A DNA stretch of 17,363 nucleotides from an uncultured Collinsella sp. (GTDB taxonomy: Bacteria > Actinomycetota > Coriobacteriia > Coriobacteriales > Coriobacteriaceae): NCBI GenBank assembly GCA_900752475.1, contig CAADVJ010000219.1, forward strand, positions 1 through 17,363. The letters run 5' to 3'. Of the stretch, positions 7,180 to 14,524 are shown piece after piece; position 1 is the first letter of the stretch; each line of letters opens with the position of its first letter. Below the pieces are notes generated by a model, which ran no database searches, was not told the origin of the DNA, and was given only the letters and a program-made list of their open reading frames with translations. A program made the position numbers and the translations under genes.

Positions 7180-8136
7180 CTACACCGTCCTGATGCGCGG
7201 GTTGATGAGCAGGTAGAGCATGTCAACCACGATGTTGATGATGATGAAGGCAAGAGCAACGACGATGACGACGCCCTGAACCAGGTTCGCCTCGTTGCCC
7301 TGAACGCCCTGCAGGATCGCAGTACCCATGCCGGGGAGGTTGAAGATAACCTCGATGACGACAGCACCGCCCATGAGGTAGCCAATCTTAAGACCGAGGG
7401 TTGTGACCGGGGTGATCAGTGCGTTGCGCAAAACGTTGATGCCGACGACGACCTTCTCGGGAACGCCGGCGCCGCGAGCCATACGGACATAGTCCTTATC
7501 GAGCTCCTCGACCATGGCCGTACGCACGATACGAGTCATCTGGCCCGTCAGCGGGAATGCCAGGGCGATGGCGGGCATGATCATGCGCGCCAAATAACCT
7601 GCCGGGTTGGTGGTGAAGTGAGGCAGAGCACCGGACGCCGGAAGCACCTTAAGGTAGGAAGAGAACAGCAGAATCAACAGAACGGCAAGCCAGAACGACG
7701 GGGTTGCCAAGCCGGCGATAGAGAAGACGCGGATCACTTGGTCCGGCCATTTATCGCGATACAGTGCCGCGATGACGCCGAGCAAAAACGAGACGACCGC
7801 GCCGATGGCAAGACCGATAAAGGTCAGCTGCATCGTGACGGGCAGGGCCGTGGAGATGCGCTTGGCAACGGAGTTGCGAGCAGCACCATAGGTGCCCATG
7901 TCACCATGGATCAGATCGCCCATATAGCGCACGTAGCGCACGGGCCAGGGGTCGTCCAGACCATACTTCTCATGGTACTCGGCAACCGCCTCGGGCGAGG
8001 CACCGTCACCCAACGCCGTATAGGCGGGGTCGGTCTTGGAGAACGACATAAGGAAGAACACCAGGACGGTGACGCCCAATGCCATGATCGGCAGCGCCAC
8101 GAGACGCCTTCCAATCAAACGTAGAAAGTTGTTCAC
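7180..8136 (-). CDS. Peptide-type ABC transporter permease (DppB type)
   Basis: A 318-residue inner-membrane permease with an N-terminal transmembrane segment (about 12-32), an extracytoplasmic domain containing the typical Y-G-L-D-x-P...Y-x-x-Y-M-G-D motif (58-75), then about five further membrane segments. The EAA loop is at 210-238 (E-E-L-x-x-D-Y-V-R-M-A-R-G-A-G...L-R-N). It would form the channel together with the permease half of the fusion. The start chosen is GTG (8134-8136), preceded by GGGGAG at a five-base spacing; the longer open frame has no better site. It follows the solute-binding protein gene after 155 bases containing a hairpin and a palindrome, a common way to make more binding protein than permease. 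Confidence 0.9.
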   Translation of the reverse strand: MNNFLRLIGRRLVALPIMALGVTVLVFFLMSFSKTDPAYTALGDGASPEAVAEYHEKYGLDDPWPVRYVRYMGDLIHGDMGTYGAARNSVAKRISTALPVTMQLTFIGLAIGAVVSFLLGVIAALYRDKWPDQVIRVFSIAGLATPSFWLAVLLILLFSSYLKVLPASGALPHFTTNPAGYLARMIMPAIALAFPLTGQMTRIVRTAMVEELDKDYVRMARGAGVPEKVVVGINVLRNALITPVTTLGLKIGYLMGGAVVIEVIFNLPGMGTAILQGVQGNEANLVQGVVIVVALAFIIINIVVDMLYLLINPRIRTV

Positions 8137-8171
8137 GTTCTCTCCCCTTTCTTTTGTCGGTAGGACCAACT

Positions 8172-8199
8172 GGTATATGAGTATGGATACTCATTACAA
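8172..8199 (-). promoter_or_regulatory. Palindrome and candidate internal promoter before the permease gene
   Basis: A perfect inverted repeat, ATGAGTAT-GG-ATACTCAT (8177-8194), lies between a possible -35 (TTGTAA, complement of 8194-8199) and a possible -10 (TATACC, complement of 8172-8177), spaced 16 bases apart. This geometry is typical of an operator within a promoter. The hexamers are only moderate matches and no transcript evidence is available. The palindrome could instead be part of the mRNA leader of the permease gene. Confidence 0.35.
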
Positions 8200-8231
8200 G
8201 ACCCGAGCGACATCGAGGCCGCCCGGGTCTT
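8198..8231 (-). terminator. Hairpin after the solute-binding protein gene (partial terminator or mRNA stabiliser)
   Basis: In minus-strand RNA AAGACCCGGGCGGC pairs with GUCGCUCGGGUCUU over 14 positions, including two G-U pairs that would be A-C mismatches on the other strand; the loop is six bases. It lies about 60 bases after the binding-protein stop codon. On the minus strand no U-run follows, so partial termination or protection of the binding-protein mRNA is more likely than full termination. On the plus strand it is followed by TTGTTT and might stop antisense transcription. Confidence 0.6.
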
Positions 8232-8291
8232 TGTTTCAACTATGAGGACGTTGCCTTACGACCGACGCCCCACATATGACTCAAGCGAGTC

Positions 8292-9905
8292 TTAGGCCTT
8301 GACGGTCGCAACGCCCCTGAAGGACATGCTCGTCGTGCCGATGCCCTTGAAGCCATCGAGGGCCTCGCCGTTGGGCGCGGTGGACGGATCGTCCCAGGAA
8401 GCGGAGACGGTCTTGACGTGGACAACGGGGTACAGAACGGCGTTGTCGGCGATGATGTCGAAGCACTCGTTCCACTTCTTCTGCTGCTCGTCGCCCTCGG
8501 CGGCAAGAGCCTCGTCCATGAGACCGTGGAGCTTCTGCCACTCAGCGGACTCCTTCCACGGGCAACGGGTCTGCATCCAGACGTTGTCGCCGTACCACCA
8601 GTTGAGCAGCAGGTCGGGGTCAGCGCCGAAGCAGGAAGGATCGCCAGGGGCAAGGAGGATATCGTAGGCCTCGCCGCCGTCGATGGCAGCGTAGGTGGCC
8701 GGCGAGGTATCGGTCTGGATGGTCACCTCGAAGCCGAGAGCGTCGAGGTCGTTCTTGACCTGGGCGGCCATGCCCTTAATCTGCTCGTTGTCGGTGGTGC
8801 GCAGGGTGATGGCACCCGGGGTGATGCCGGACTCCTCGATGAGCTTCTTAGCCTTCTTGGCGTCGGTCTTGTACACCGTGGAAGCCTCATGATAATTGGT
8901 GAAGCTCTTGGGCAGGTAGCAGCTGGCAGCGGTGGCAAGGCCGGCGAAGGTGTTGCTGACCATCTTCTCGGTGTCGAGCGCATACATGACAGCCTGACGG
9001 ACCTTGACGTTGTTCCAAGGCTCCTTGGCGACGTTGAACATGATGAAGCGGGTGCCGAAACCCTGAACGTTATCGATCTTGCAGCCGGCGCTCTCGAGCT
9101 GGTCGACGGCGTCAGCGGTAACGAGCTCCATAACGAGCGTGGAGCCCTCCTGCTGAGCGGTAACGCGAGCGGTGGGGTCGGTCAGGATGCTGTACTGGAT
9201 CTTCTTATCCTCGGCAGCATACTCACCGTTGTACTCGGGGTTGGGAACCAGGGTGATCTCGGTATCGGAGATAGAGTCGTACATCCAGGGGCCGGAGCCG
9301 ATCGGCTGCTTGGCGCGATCCTCCTCGGTCTGGGTGGCCGGGGTAACGCGGATGATGGCAAGACGATCCTTGAGCAGAGAGAAGTTGGGGACCTTGGTCT
9401 TGACCGTCACGGTGCTGGCGTCCTTAGCCTCGATGGACTCGAAGGGCTGGAAGAACGGAGCATAGGTAGCGGAAGCGGCGCAAGCGGTGTAGGATGCAAC
9501 GACATCGTCAGCGGTGACCTCGGTGCCATCGGAGAACTTGGCGCCCTTGCGGATGGTAACCTCGAAAGTGGTGTCGTCCACAGACTTGGGGTCGTCGGTG
9601 GCGAGCTCGTTGAAGGTGCTGTAGTCGTGGTAATCGATGCCGTAGAGGCCCTCGACGACGTGCCAGTTAGCACCCAGGCCCACAGCGGAGCCGGTGCTGG
9701 CGGGGTCGAAGCTGGACGGAGCGTAAGCGGAACCAGCGGTGATCACGCCGCCGCCACGGTTGGCGGAATCGGTGGAACCGGAAGCGGAACCCTCGTCGCT
9801 AGAGCTGCCACCGCAGCCGGTGAGACCAAGCCCTGCGACAGCAGCGACGCTGCCGGTGAGGCCGAGGAACGAACGCCTGGACATACCCTTGTTGATGATG
9901 GCCAT
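8292..9905 (-). CDS. Extracellular solute-binding lipoprotein, SBP_bac_5 family (candidate sialic-acid binding protein)
   Basis: A 537-residue substrate-binding lipoprotein of a peptide-type ABC transporter. The N-terminus carries a twin-arginine motif S-R-R-S-F-L-G-L (9-16), a hydrophobic stretch and a lipobox L-T-G-C with Cys31, followed by a Ser/Gly-rich tether, so it is probably a Tat-exported lipoprotein anchored to the outer face of the membrane. The mature part has family-5 signatures such as S-F-D-P, R-K-G-A-K-F-S-D-G-T-E-V-T-A-D-D-V and G-S-G-P-W. The ATG at 9903-9905 has AGGAG at a good distance; an ATG seven codons later would also give a complete signal. It is the first gene of the operon. 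Family-5 proteins bind peptides, nickel, opines or sugars; SatA of Haemophilus ducreyi and NanB of bifidobacteria bind sialic acid. The nan genes downstream suggest the same here, without proof. Confidence 0.88.
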   Translation of the reverse strand: MAIINKGMSRRSFLGLTGSVAAVAGLGLTGCGGSSSDEGSASGSTDSANRGGGVITAGSAYAPSSFDPASTGSAVGLGANWHVVEGLYGIDYHDYSTFNELATDDPKSVDDTTFEVTIRKGAKFSDGTEVTADDVVASYTACAASATYAPFFQPFESIEAKDASTVTVKTKVPNFSLLKDRLAIIRVTPATQTEEDRAKQPIGSGPWMYDSISDTEITLVPNPEYNGEYAAEDKKIQYSILTDPTARVTAQQEGSTLVMELVTADAVDQLESAGCKIDNVQGFGTRFIMFNVAKEPWNNVKVRQAVMYALDTEKMVSNTFAGLATAASCYLPKSFTNYHEASTVYKTDAKKAKKLIEESGITPGAITLRTTDNEQIKGMAAQVKNDLDALGFEVTIQTDTSPATYAAIDGGEAYDILLAPGDPSCFGADPDLLLNWWYGDNVWMQTRCPWKESAEWQKLHGLMDEALAAEGDEQQKKWNECFDIIADNAVLYPVVHVKTVSASWDDPSTAPNGEALDGFKGIGTTSMSFRGVATVKA

Positions 9906-9974
9906 GTCTTCTCCTATCAATAGAGAATCTTACCCGGGAGCACCTAGACTTGCCCCCGCGCAACTTGCGGACGA

Positions 9975-10009
9975 TATATACCTTACCTACCGACAAACCC
10001 AACTTGGGT
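9975..10009 (-). promoter_or_regulatory. Candidate proximal promoter with small palindrome
   Basis: TTGGGT (complement of 9997-10002) and TATATA (complement of 9975-9980) are 16 bases apart and would start transcription about 65 bases before the binding-protein ATG. The -35 lies inside the palindrome ACCCAA-C-TTGGGT (9997-10009), a possible operator. The -35 match to consensus is poor. Confidence 0.3.
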
Positions 10010-10023
10010 GCCGCGCTCGGCGA

Positions 10024-10106
10024 CCGATACATACATACGCTTGAACGGTATTTACTACCGTTCACCGAATTCATTGACAAACGATTCGACAGACAGTATG
10101 TATCGG
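10024..10106 (-). promoter_or_regulatory. Nested inverted repeats over the main candidate promoter of the operon
   Basis: The best promoter is TTGTCA (complement of 10075-10080), 17 bases, then TAGTAA (complement of 10052-10057). A 23-bp palindrome, TGAACGGTA-5-TACCGTTCA (10042-10064), covers the -10 and start region, as expected for a repressor operator. A second, perfect 11-bp inverted repeat, CCGATACATAC (10024-10034) and GTATGTATCGG (10096-10106), encloses it. These could be two half-sites for one regulator acting over a loop. If transcription began further upstream, they would instead form the outer stem of a leader RNA. A GntR- or LacI-type sialic-acid repressor is plausible, but none is encoded in the window. 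Confidence 0.5.
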
Positions 10107-10212
10107 CGAGGTGAGATATCAGTCTTCGTCAACCCGCAGGATAGCAGGGTTATTCACCATGGCTAGTCAAACGTTTTAGCGTTAATAAAACCCGAAATCA
10201 GCAGGTAATCGC

Positions 10213-10245
10213 CGCGAAATAAATGATTGAAAATCAGCCAATCAT
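10213..10245 (-). terminator. Weak terminator-like hairpin after uvrC
   Basis: In minus-strand RNA AUGAUUG (10239-10245) pairs with CAAUCAU (10223-10229) around a nine-base loop and is followed by UUAUUU. It lies 25 bases beyond the uvrC stop codon, the right place to end the ybaK-murJ-uvrC transcript. The stem is AU-rich and short, so termination may be incomplete. Confidence 0.45.
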
Positions 10246-10270
10246 GTATATCAGTTGTTTAGAAGCGCGT

Positions 10271-12217
10271 TTAGTTTTCGGAACGGCTGGCCGATGCCTG
10301 GGCGCGCTCGGCATTCCATGCAACAAGTGCCTCGTGGACCGCTTTGGCGACATCGGCCGGAACGCCTCGAACTTCCGCAATCTCCTGCTCGCTTGCCGCG
10401 CGCAAACGCTTCATCGAGCCAAAATGGCGCATAATGGCACGTTTTCTGGTGGGTCCCACGCCCGGAACGTCGTCAAGCACCGAAACCGTCATAGCCTTAT
10501 CGCGCAACTCGCGATGGAACGTAATCGCAAATCGGTGGGATTCATCGCGAACCTGCTTGATCAGATAAAGCGAAGCGGAGCCGGTCGGCAGCACGACGGG
10601 GGTCTCGTCCCACGGCACGAAAACTTCCTCATCGGCCTTTGCCAAGCCACAAACTGGTATATCGAGGCCAAGCGCCTCAAGTTGCTTAATTGCAGCGGTC
10701 AATTGCGGTTTGCCGCCATCGACAACGAGCAAATCGGGGCGCGAGCCAAAGCGCTCGTCCGCCATGCGCTCGGGAGCATAGCGACGCCCCAGAACCTCGG
10801 ACATCGATACGAAGTCGTTCGCCTCGTCCAATTCGGCCTGAATTTTAAAGCGACGATACTGGCCCTTGTCGGCACGGCCGTTGGTAAATACCACCATCGA
10901 AGCGACGGTAAAGGTGCCGTGCAGCGTCGAGATATCGAAGCACTCGATGCGCAACGGCGGCGCAGGCAGCGCCAGCGCGCTTTCGAGCTCCAGGAGCGCC
11001 TGATTAGTGCGATCGTCAGCATACCCCGTGCGCATCATGTAGCGCATGAGGGCATGGCGCGCATTTTTGGAAGCCATATCGAGCAGGCGGTGCTTTTCGC
11101 CGCGCTGCGGCCTATGGAGATGGCAAGAGCGTTCGCGCTTGCCCGCAAGCCACTCCCCCAACGCTTCGGCGTCCTCAAGCTCGACAGAGAGATTGATCTC
11201 GGCTGGAATATCAGCCGTCTCGTCGTAATAGCGCTTAAGAAAGCCCGATTGAAGCTCTTCCTCGTCGACATCCAGGCCTTTATCGAGGATGAACTCACAA
11301 GTTCGAACCGTTCGGCCCTCGCGAACGACAAAGACACAGGCGGCAGAGATAGTCTCTTCGCGATAGAAGCCGATGACGTCGATATCGACGCTCGATGGAA
11401 AAACGACCTGTTGGCGATCGTCCAGGCCCCTAATGACTTCCAGGCGACGCTTGACGCGCGCCGCACGCTCAAAATCGAGCGTCTCGGCTGCCTCCGTCAT
11501 CTCGGACGTAAGCTCGTCAACGACATCCTTGCGATGGCCCGACAAGAAACGTTCGACACGTTTGACGTTCTTGGCATAGTCGGCAGGGGAAATCGCGCCG
11601 ATGCATGCGCCCGGCCCGCGCCCGACATGGTAGTCAAAGCAGGGACGCCCGTTTTGCGCGCAAATCATATTGACGATGTCTTCTTCGCCCTTATGAGATT
11701 CGACGATGCGGCGGCAGCGGCGCCATTCCGCACAGGATGCCGAGCAAATAGGAATAACCTTGCGTAGCGTATCGATGGTCTCACGCGCCGCACGGCTATC
11801 GGTATAGGGGCCAAAATAGCGCGTTCCCGGTTTATGACGCTCTCGCGTGTATTTAATAGCCGGAAACAAGTCGCTCTTGGTAATGGCGATAAAGGGATAG
11901 CTTTTATCGTCTTTGAGATCGACGTTAAAGTACGGATGGTACTGGCCAATCAGATTGCGCTCGAGCACCAATGCCTCGTGCTCGGTCTCCACCACGATAT
12001 AGTCGAAGCTCGCCACCAGCTGCATCATGAGCGGGATCTTTTGACGCTCGTCCTGCAGCGTCACGTATTGACGCATACGGGCACGCAGGTTTTTTGCCTT
12101 GCCCACATAGATGACATCACCCTTGGCATCTTTCCAAAGGTAGCAGCCGGGTTGCGTGGGAACGCGCGAAACCTGCTCGGCAAGTGTTGGAATGTTGTCG
12201 TGACCTGCCACGCGCAC
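10271..12217 (-). CDS. uvrC: UvrABC excision nuclease subunit C
   Basis: A 648-residue nucleotide-excision-repair nuclease that cuts the damaged strand on both sides of a lesion after UvrA/UvrB loading. Domains in order are: GIY-YIG nuclease (about 20-100, P-G-C-Y-L-W-K-D...V-I-Y-V-G-K-A-K-N-L), a cysteine-rich segment (158-205), the UvrB-interacting UVR helix pair (231-263), the RNase H-like nuclease with F-D-I-S (Asp428) and V-V-D-G-G-K-P-Q (498-505), and C-terminal helix-hairpin-helix DNA-binding repeats from about 584 (V-P-G-V-G). The iron-sulphur ligand pattern R-P-C...G-R-C-x-x-x-C is R-P-C...G-R-G-P-G-A-C here, so one usual cysteine is glycine. The GTG start touches the murJ stop (TAG-GTG); a second GTG two codons later is an equally possible start. 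It is probably co-transcribed with murJ and ybaK. Confidence 0.95.
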   Translation of the reverse strand: MRVAGHDNIPTLAEQVSRVPTQPGCYLWKDAKGDVIYVGKAKNLRARMRQYVTLQDERQKIPLMMQLVASFDYIVVETEHEALVLERNLIGQYHPYFNVDLKDDKSYPFIAITKSDLFPAIKYTRERHKPGTRYFGPYTDSRAARETIDTLRKVIPICSASCAEWRRCRRIVESHKGEEDIVNMICAQNGRPCFDYHVGRGPGACIGAISPADYAKNVKRVERFLSGHRKDVVDELTSEMTEAAETLDFERAARVKRRLEVIRGLDDRQQVVFPSSVDIDVIGFYREETISAACVFVVREGRTVRTCEFILDKGLDVDEEELQSGFLKRYYDETADIPAEINLSVELEDAEALGEWLAGKRERSCHLHRPQRGEKHRLLDMASKNARHALMRYMMRTGYADDRTNQALLELESALALPAPPLRIECFDISTLHGTFTVASMVVFTNGRADKGQYRRFKIQAELDEANDFVSMSEVLGRRYAPERMADERFGSRPDLLVVDGGKPQLTAAIKQLEALGLDIPVCGLAKADEEVFVPWDETPVVLPTGSASLYLIKQVRDESHRFAITFHRELRDKAMTVSVLDDVPGVGPTRKRAIMRHFGSMKRLRAASEQEIAEVRGVPADVAKAVHEALVAWNAERAQASASRSEN

Positions 12218-14521
12218 CTACTTGCGACGAAGCAGCGCCGAGACCTCGGGCATCTTAAAGACGAAGGCAAGACCAAAAGTTACAGCGAGCGAGACGACGC
12301 CTGCAACACAAACGTAGCCCAGGGTAATGAGGATCGAGCTGCCAAGCGCTCCGACAAAGTGCTCAAGTGCCCACATGACGCCGGCGCCCGCGGCAGCGCC
12401 CAAGCCACCGAACAGTAGGCCGAAGAAACCGCCATGCAGGATAGACTTGACCTGAAGGCCATGCAGACGACGGCGCAGCCACCACAGTGAGCATCCGACC
12501 AAGACCACGTAGTCAACGACGTACGAAAGCGCAATTGCCGGCATACCGTAGCCCAGCACCACGCCAAACAGCAGCACCGAACCGGCCTGGCCGATAGCGG
12601 AGTACAGGCAATAGCGGCTATAAGGTTTCATATCGAGCAGGGCCGAGAAGCTCTTCTGCATCAGCACGACCACGCCGTAGAGCGGCAGGGAAAGTGCCAG
12701 ATAGATAAGGAACTCCGACACCAGCGCCACACCGGATTCATCGAACTTGCCGGCGCAGTAGATCATGTTGAGCGGACGGGCGAAGACGATCAGATACATC
12801 GCAAACGGAATCAGGAAGAAGAACATCTGGGCGACACCGCGCGAAATGCCCGTGCGGACGCTGTCGTAATCCTTCTCCTGCGCATCGTGAGAGAGTTCGG
12901 TATAGAGTGCCGTCGAAAGCGAGGCGGCGATCAGCGCATAGGGCAATGTGTACCACAGGCGCGCATATGCGATGACGGAAGGGCCGGTCTCGGGCTGCAC
13001 CACCAGCGCGGCGGCATTGGTAATGGAGGTCGAGACAAACATGCACACCGTGGCGAGCAGCGTCGGGATACCAAGCGCGATCGTCTGTCGCAGCGCGGGA
13101 TCCTTAAAGTCGATATGGATATGAGGATGCACGCCATGCTTGCCAAGCGCGGGAATCTGGCAGGCCATCTGGACAAAGACGCCGAGGGTCGTACCAACTG
13201 CGATCAAGATAATACCGGCCTGCTCGCCAAATTGTGCAGACACGGGAGCAAAGCCCATAAAGCTGGCGATGACGATGACATTGTTGAGAACCGGGGCAAA
13301 CGTCGACCAGAAATAGTCGCGGTGTGCGTTGAGAACGCCCGAGAACACCGAGCCCAAGCCATAAAACAGAATTTGAATAGCAAAGAAGCGGAACATGAAC
13401 GCAGCGGTATCCATGCTGCCGCCATCGCCCGAAAGGAACGACTGCGTCCAAATAAAGCCGGGAGCAAACACGGTGCCCAGCAGCGAGATACCGCCCAGCA
13501 GCAGAAGCAGAATACCAAGCAGGTTGCCGACATACTCGTTCGATGCCTCGCGACCCTGCTCGCGCCTCACACCCATATACACCGGCAAAAACGCCGTAAC
13601 GAGCATGCCGCCCATCACGAGCTCGTAGAGCATGTTGGGCAGGTTGTTGGCAACCTGATAGGAGGACGAGAGCAGCGACATACCGATGGCGGCCGCCATG
13701 GCCCACGTGCGGATAAACCCGGTGACACGCGACACGATGGTCAGCACGGTCATAAGGCCAGCAGAACGACCAACCGTGGAGTAGTCCGACGAACCCATAT
13801 CGTCTACGTCGTCCTGAGAGTCCTCATAAACCTCATCTTGTGGCGGCAAATCGTCCACGACGGCAAAGGAGCCGGTCATCGCAAAGGGATCGTCAACCAA
13901 AACGGCGTCATCAGCAGGTGCGGCGTCATCGCTGTTCGGCATGTTGTTACCGGATACGGCATCATCATCGAATATGGCATGGTCGCCAAACACCGTGTCA
14001 ACTTCATTGGCGGCGACGGTTCGGGCAGAAAACGACAGAGGGTCCCAGTCGTCATCACCGTCGATGGCCACGCCCTCGACGGGATCGGTCGAACCAAGCG
14101 GCGACCATTCGTCATCCGAAAGAAGCGGTTCGCCATCATCATGAGCCGTGGGCTTGGCGGAATGAGCGGCAGGAGCGCTCTGCGGTGTGCTCTTTCCCTG
14201 GGCTGCCATCAAAAACACCGCCGTCTCATCGGGACGCGGCTCACGAGGAGCCTCGGAGGCGATCGGCATCACGCTGGCGCTCGATTGAGCGGCGGCCAAA
14301 AAGACAGCCGTCTCATCGGGACGAGCCGAAGAAAGAACCGTACGGGGAAGTGCCGTGCCGGCACCGGCGGCACGCAAGTACACGGCCGTCTCGCCCGGGT
14401 CAGCGGCAGCGGACCAGGCGTTTCGAATCTCGTTATCGAACGAAGCGGCCTCGGGCGCGGGCGTCTGAGGAGCCGACCCTTTTGCAAAGTGAGCTCCGCG
14501 CTTTGATTCTTCCTGCGGCAT
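12218..14521 (-). CDS. murJ: Lipid II flippase MurJ with long acidic N-terminal extension
   Basis: A 767-residue protein. Residues from about 252 to the end are the MurJ/MviN core of about 515 residues (14 predicted membrane segments), which moves the peptidoglycan precursor lipid II across the membrane. Family marks include R-V-T-G-F-I-R (265-271), the N-N-L-P-N-M-L motif and the charged turn before A-F-L-P-V-Y. Residues 1-250 are an extra low-complexity, Asp- and Ala-rich region, presumably cytoplasmic because MurJ N-termini are cytoplasmic. It holds three copies of E-T-A-V-[YF]-L followed by A-A (Thr45, Thr71, Thr100) and two copies of D-D-[ED]-W-x-P-L (136-142 and 156-162). The ATG lies 3 bases after the ybaK stop, with AGAGGA upstream inside ybaK. 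The extension may be a phosphorylation-controlled docking region; that is inference. Confidence 0.93.
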   Translation of the reverse strand: MPQEESKRGAHFAKGSAPQTPAPEAASFDNEIRNAWSAAADPGETAVYLRAAGAGTALPRTVLSSARPDETAVFLAAAQSSASVMPIASEAPREPRPDETAVFLMAAQGKSTPQSAPAAHSAKPTAHDDGEPLLSDDEWSPLGSTDPVEGVAIDGDDDWDPLSFSARTVAANEVDTVFGDHAIFDDDAVSGNNMPNSDDAAPADDAVLVDDPFAMTGSFAVVDDLPPQDEVYEDSQDDVDDMGSSDYSTVGRSAGLMTVLTIVSRVTGFIRTWAMAAAIGMSLLSSSYQVANNLPNMLYELVMGGMLVTAFLPVYMGVRREQGREASNEYVGNLLGILLLLLGGISLLGTVFAPGFIWTQSFLSGDGGSMDTAAFMFRFFAIQILFYGLGSVFSGVLNAHRDYFWSTFAPVLNNVIVIASFMGFAPVSAQFGEQAGIILIAVGTTLGVFVQMACQIPALGKHGVHPHIHIDFKDPALRQTIALGIPTLLATVCMFVSTSITNAAALVVQPETGPSVIAYARLWYTLPYALIAASLSTALYTELSHDAQEKDYDSVRTGISRGVAQMFFFLIPFAMYLIVFARPLNMIYCAGKFDESGVALVSEFLIYLALSLPLYGVVVLMQKSFSALLDMKPYSRYCLYSAIGQAGSVLLFGVVLGYGMPAIALSYVVDYVVLVGCSLWWLRRRLHGLQVKSILHGGFFGLLFGGLGAAAGAGVMWALEHFVGALGSSILITLGYVCVAGVVSLAVTFGLAFVFKMPEVSALLRRK

Positions 14522-14524
14522 CGC

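Larger units (their letters stand above)
9906..10270. other. 365-base non-coding control region between uvrC and the nan-type operon
   Basis: No convincing gene is seen. From right to left it holds a terminator-like hairpin just after uvrC, an AT-rich stretch with a LacI-like AAACGTTT core (10169-10176), a weak promoter-like pair (TTGACT, complement of 10165-10170; TGCTAT, complement of 10141-10146; 18-base spacer), the nested inverted repeats and promoter at 10024-10106, and a second promoter-like pair at 9975-10002. The AGGAG ribosome-binding site of the solute-binding protein gene closes it. The concentration of symmetry elements marks it as the main control region of the downstream operon. 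Confidence 0.7.

Noticed and set aside
4189..8124. A 1311-codon open frame on the plus strand, antisense to the transporter genes
   Set aside because: It spans four well-supported minus-strand genes and their gaps, its protein is a low-complexity Asp/Gly/His/Leu-rich string without recognisable domains, and such frames arise from GC-rich third positions. No ribosome-binding site or family match is seen.
8198..8235. Intrinsic terminator on the plus strand (hairpin followed by TTGTTT)
   Set aside because: No plus-strand gene is present and the two G-U pairs fit only the minus-strand RNA, so it was recorded as a minus-strand element.
8418..14506. Other long plus-strand frames (8418-9923, 10223-11767, 12887-14506)
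   Set aside because: Each is antisense to a confident gene (solute-binding protein, uvrC, murJ), has skewed composition and no family features.
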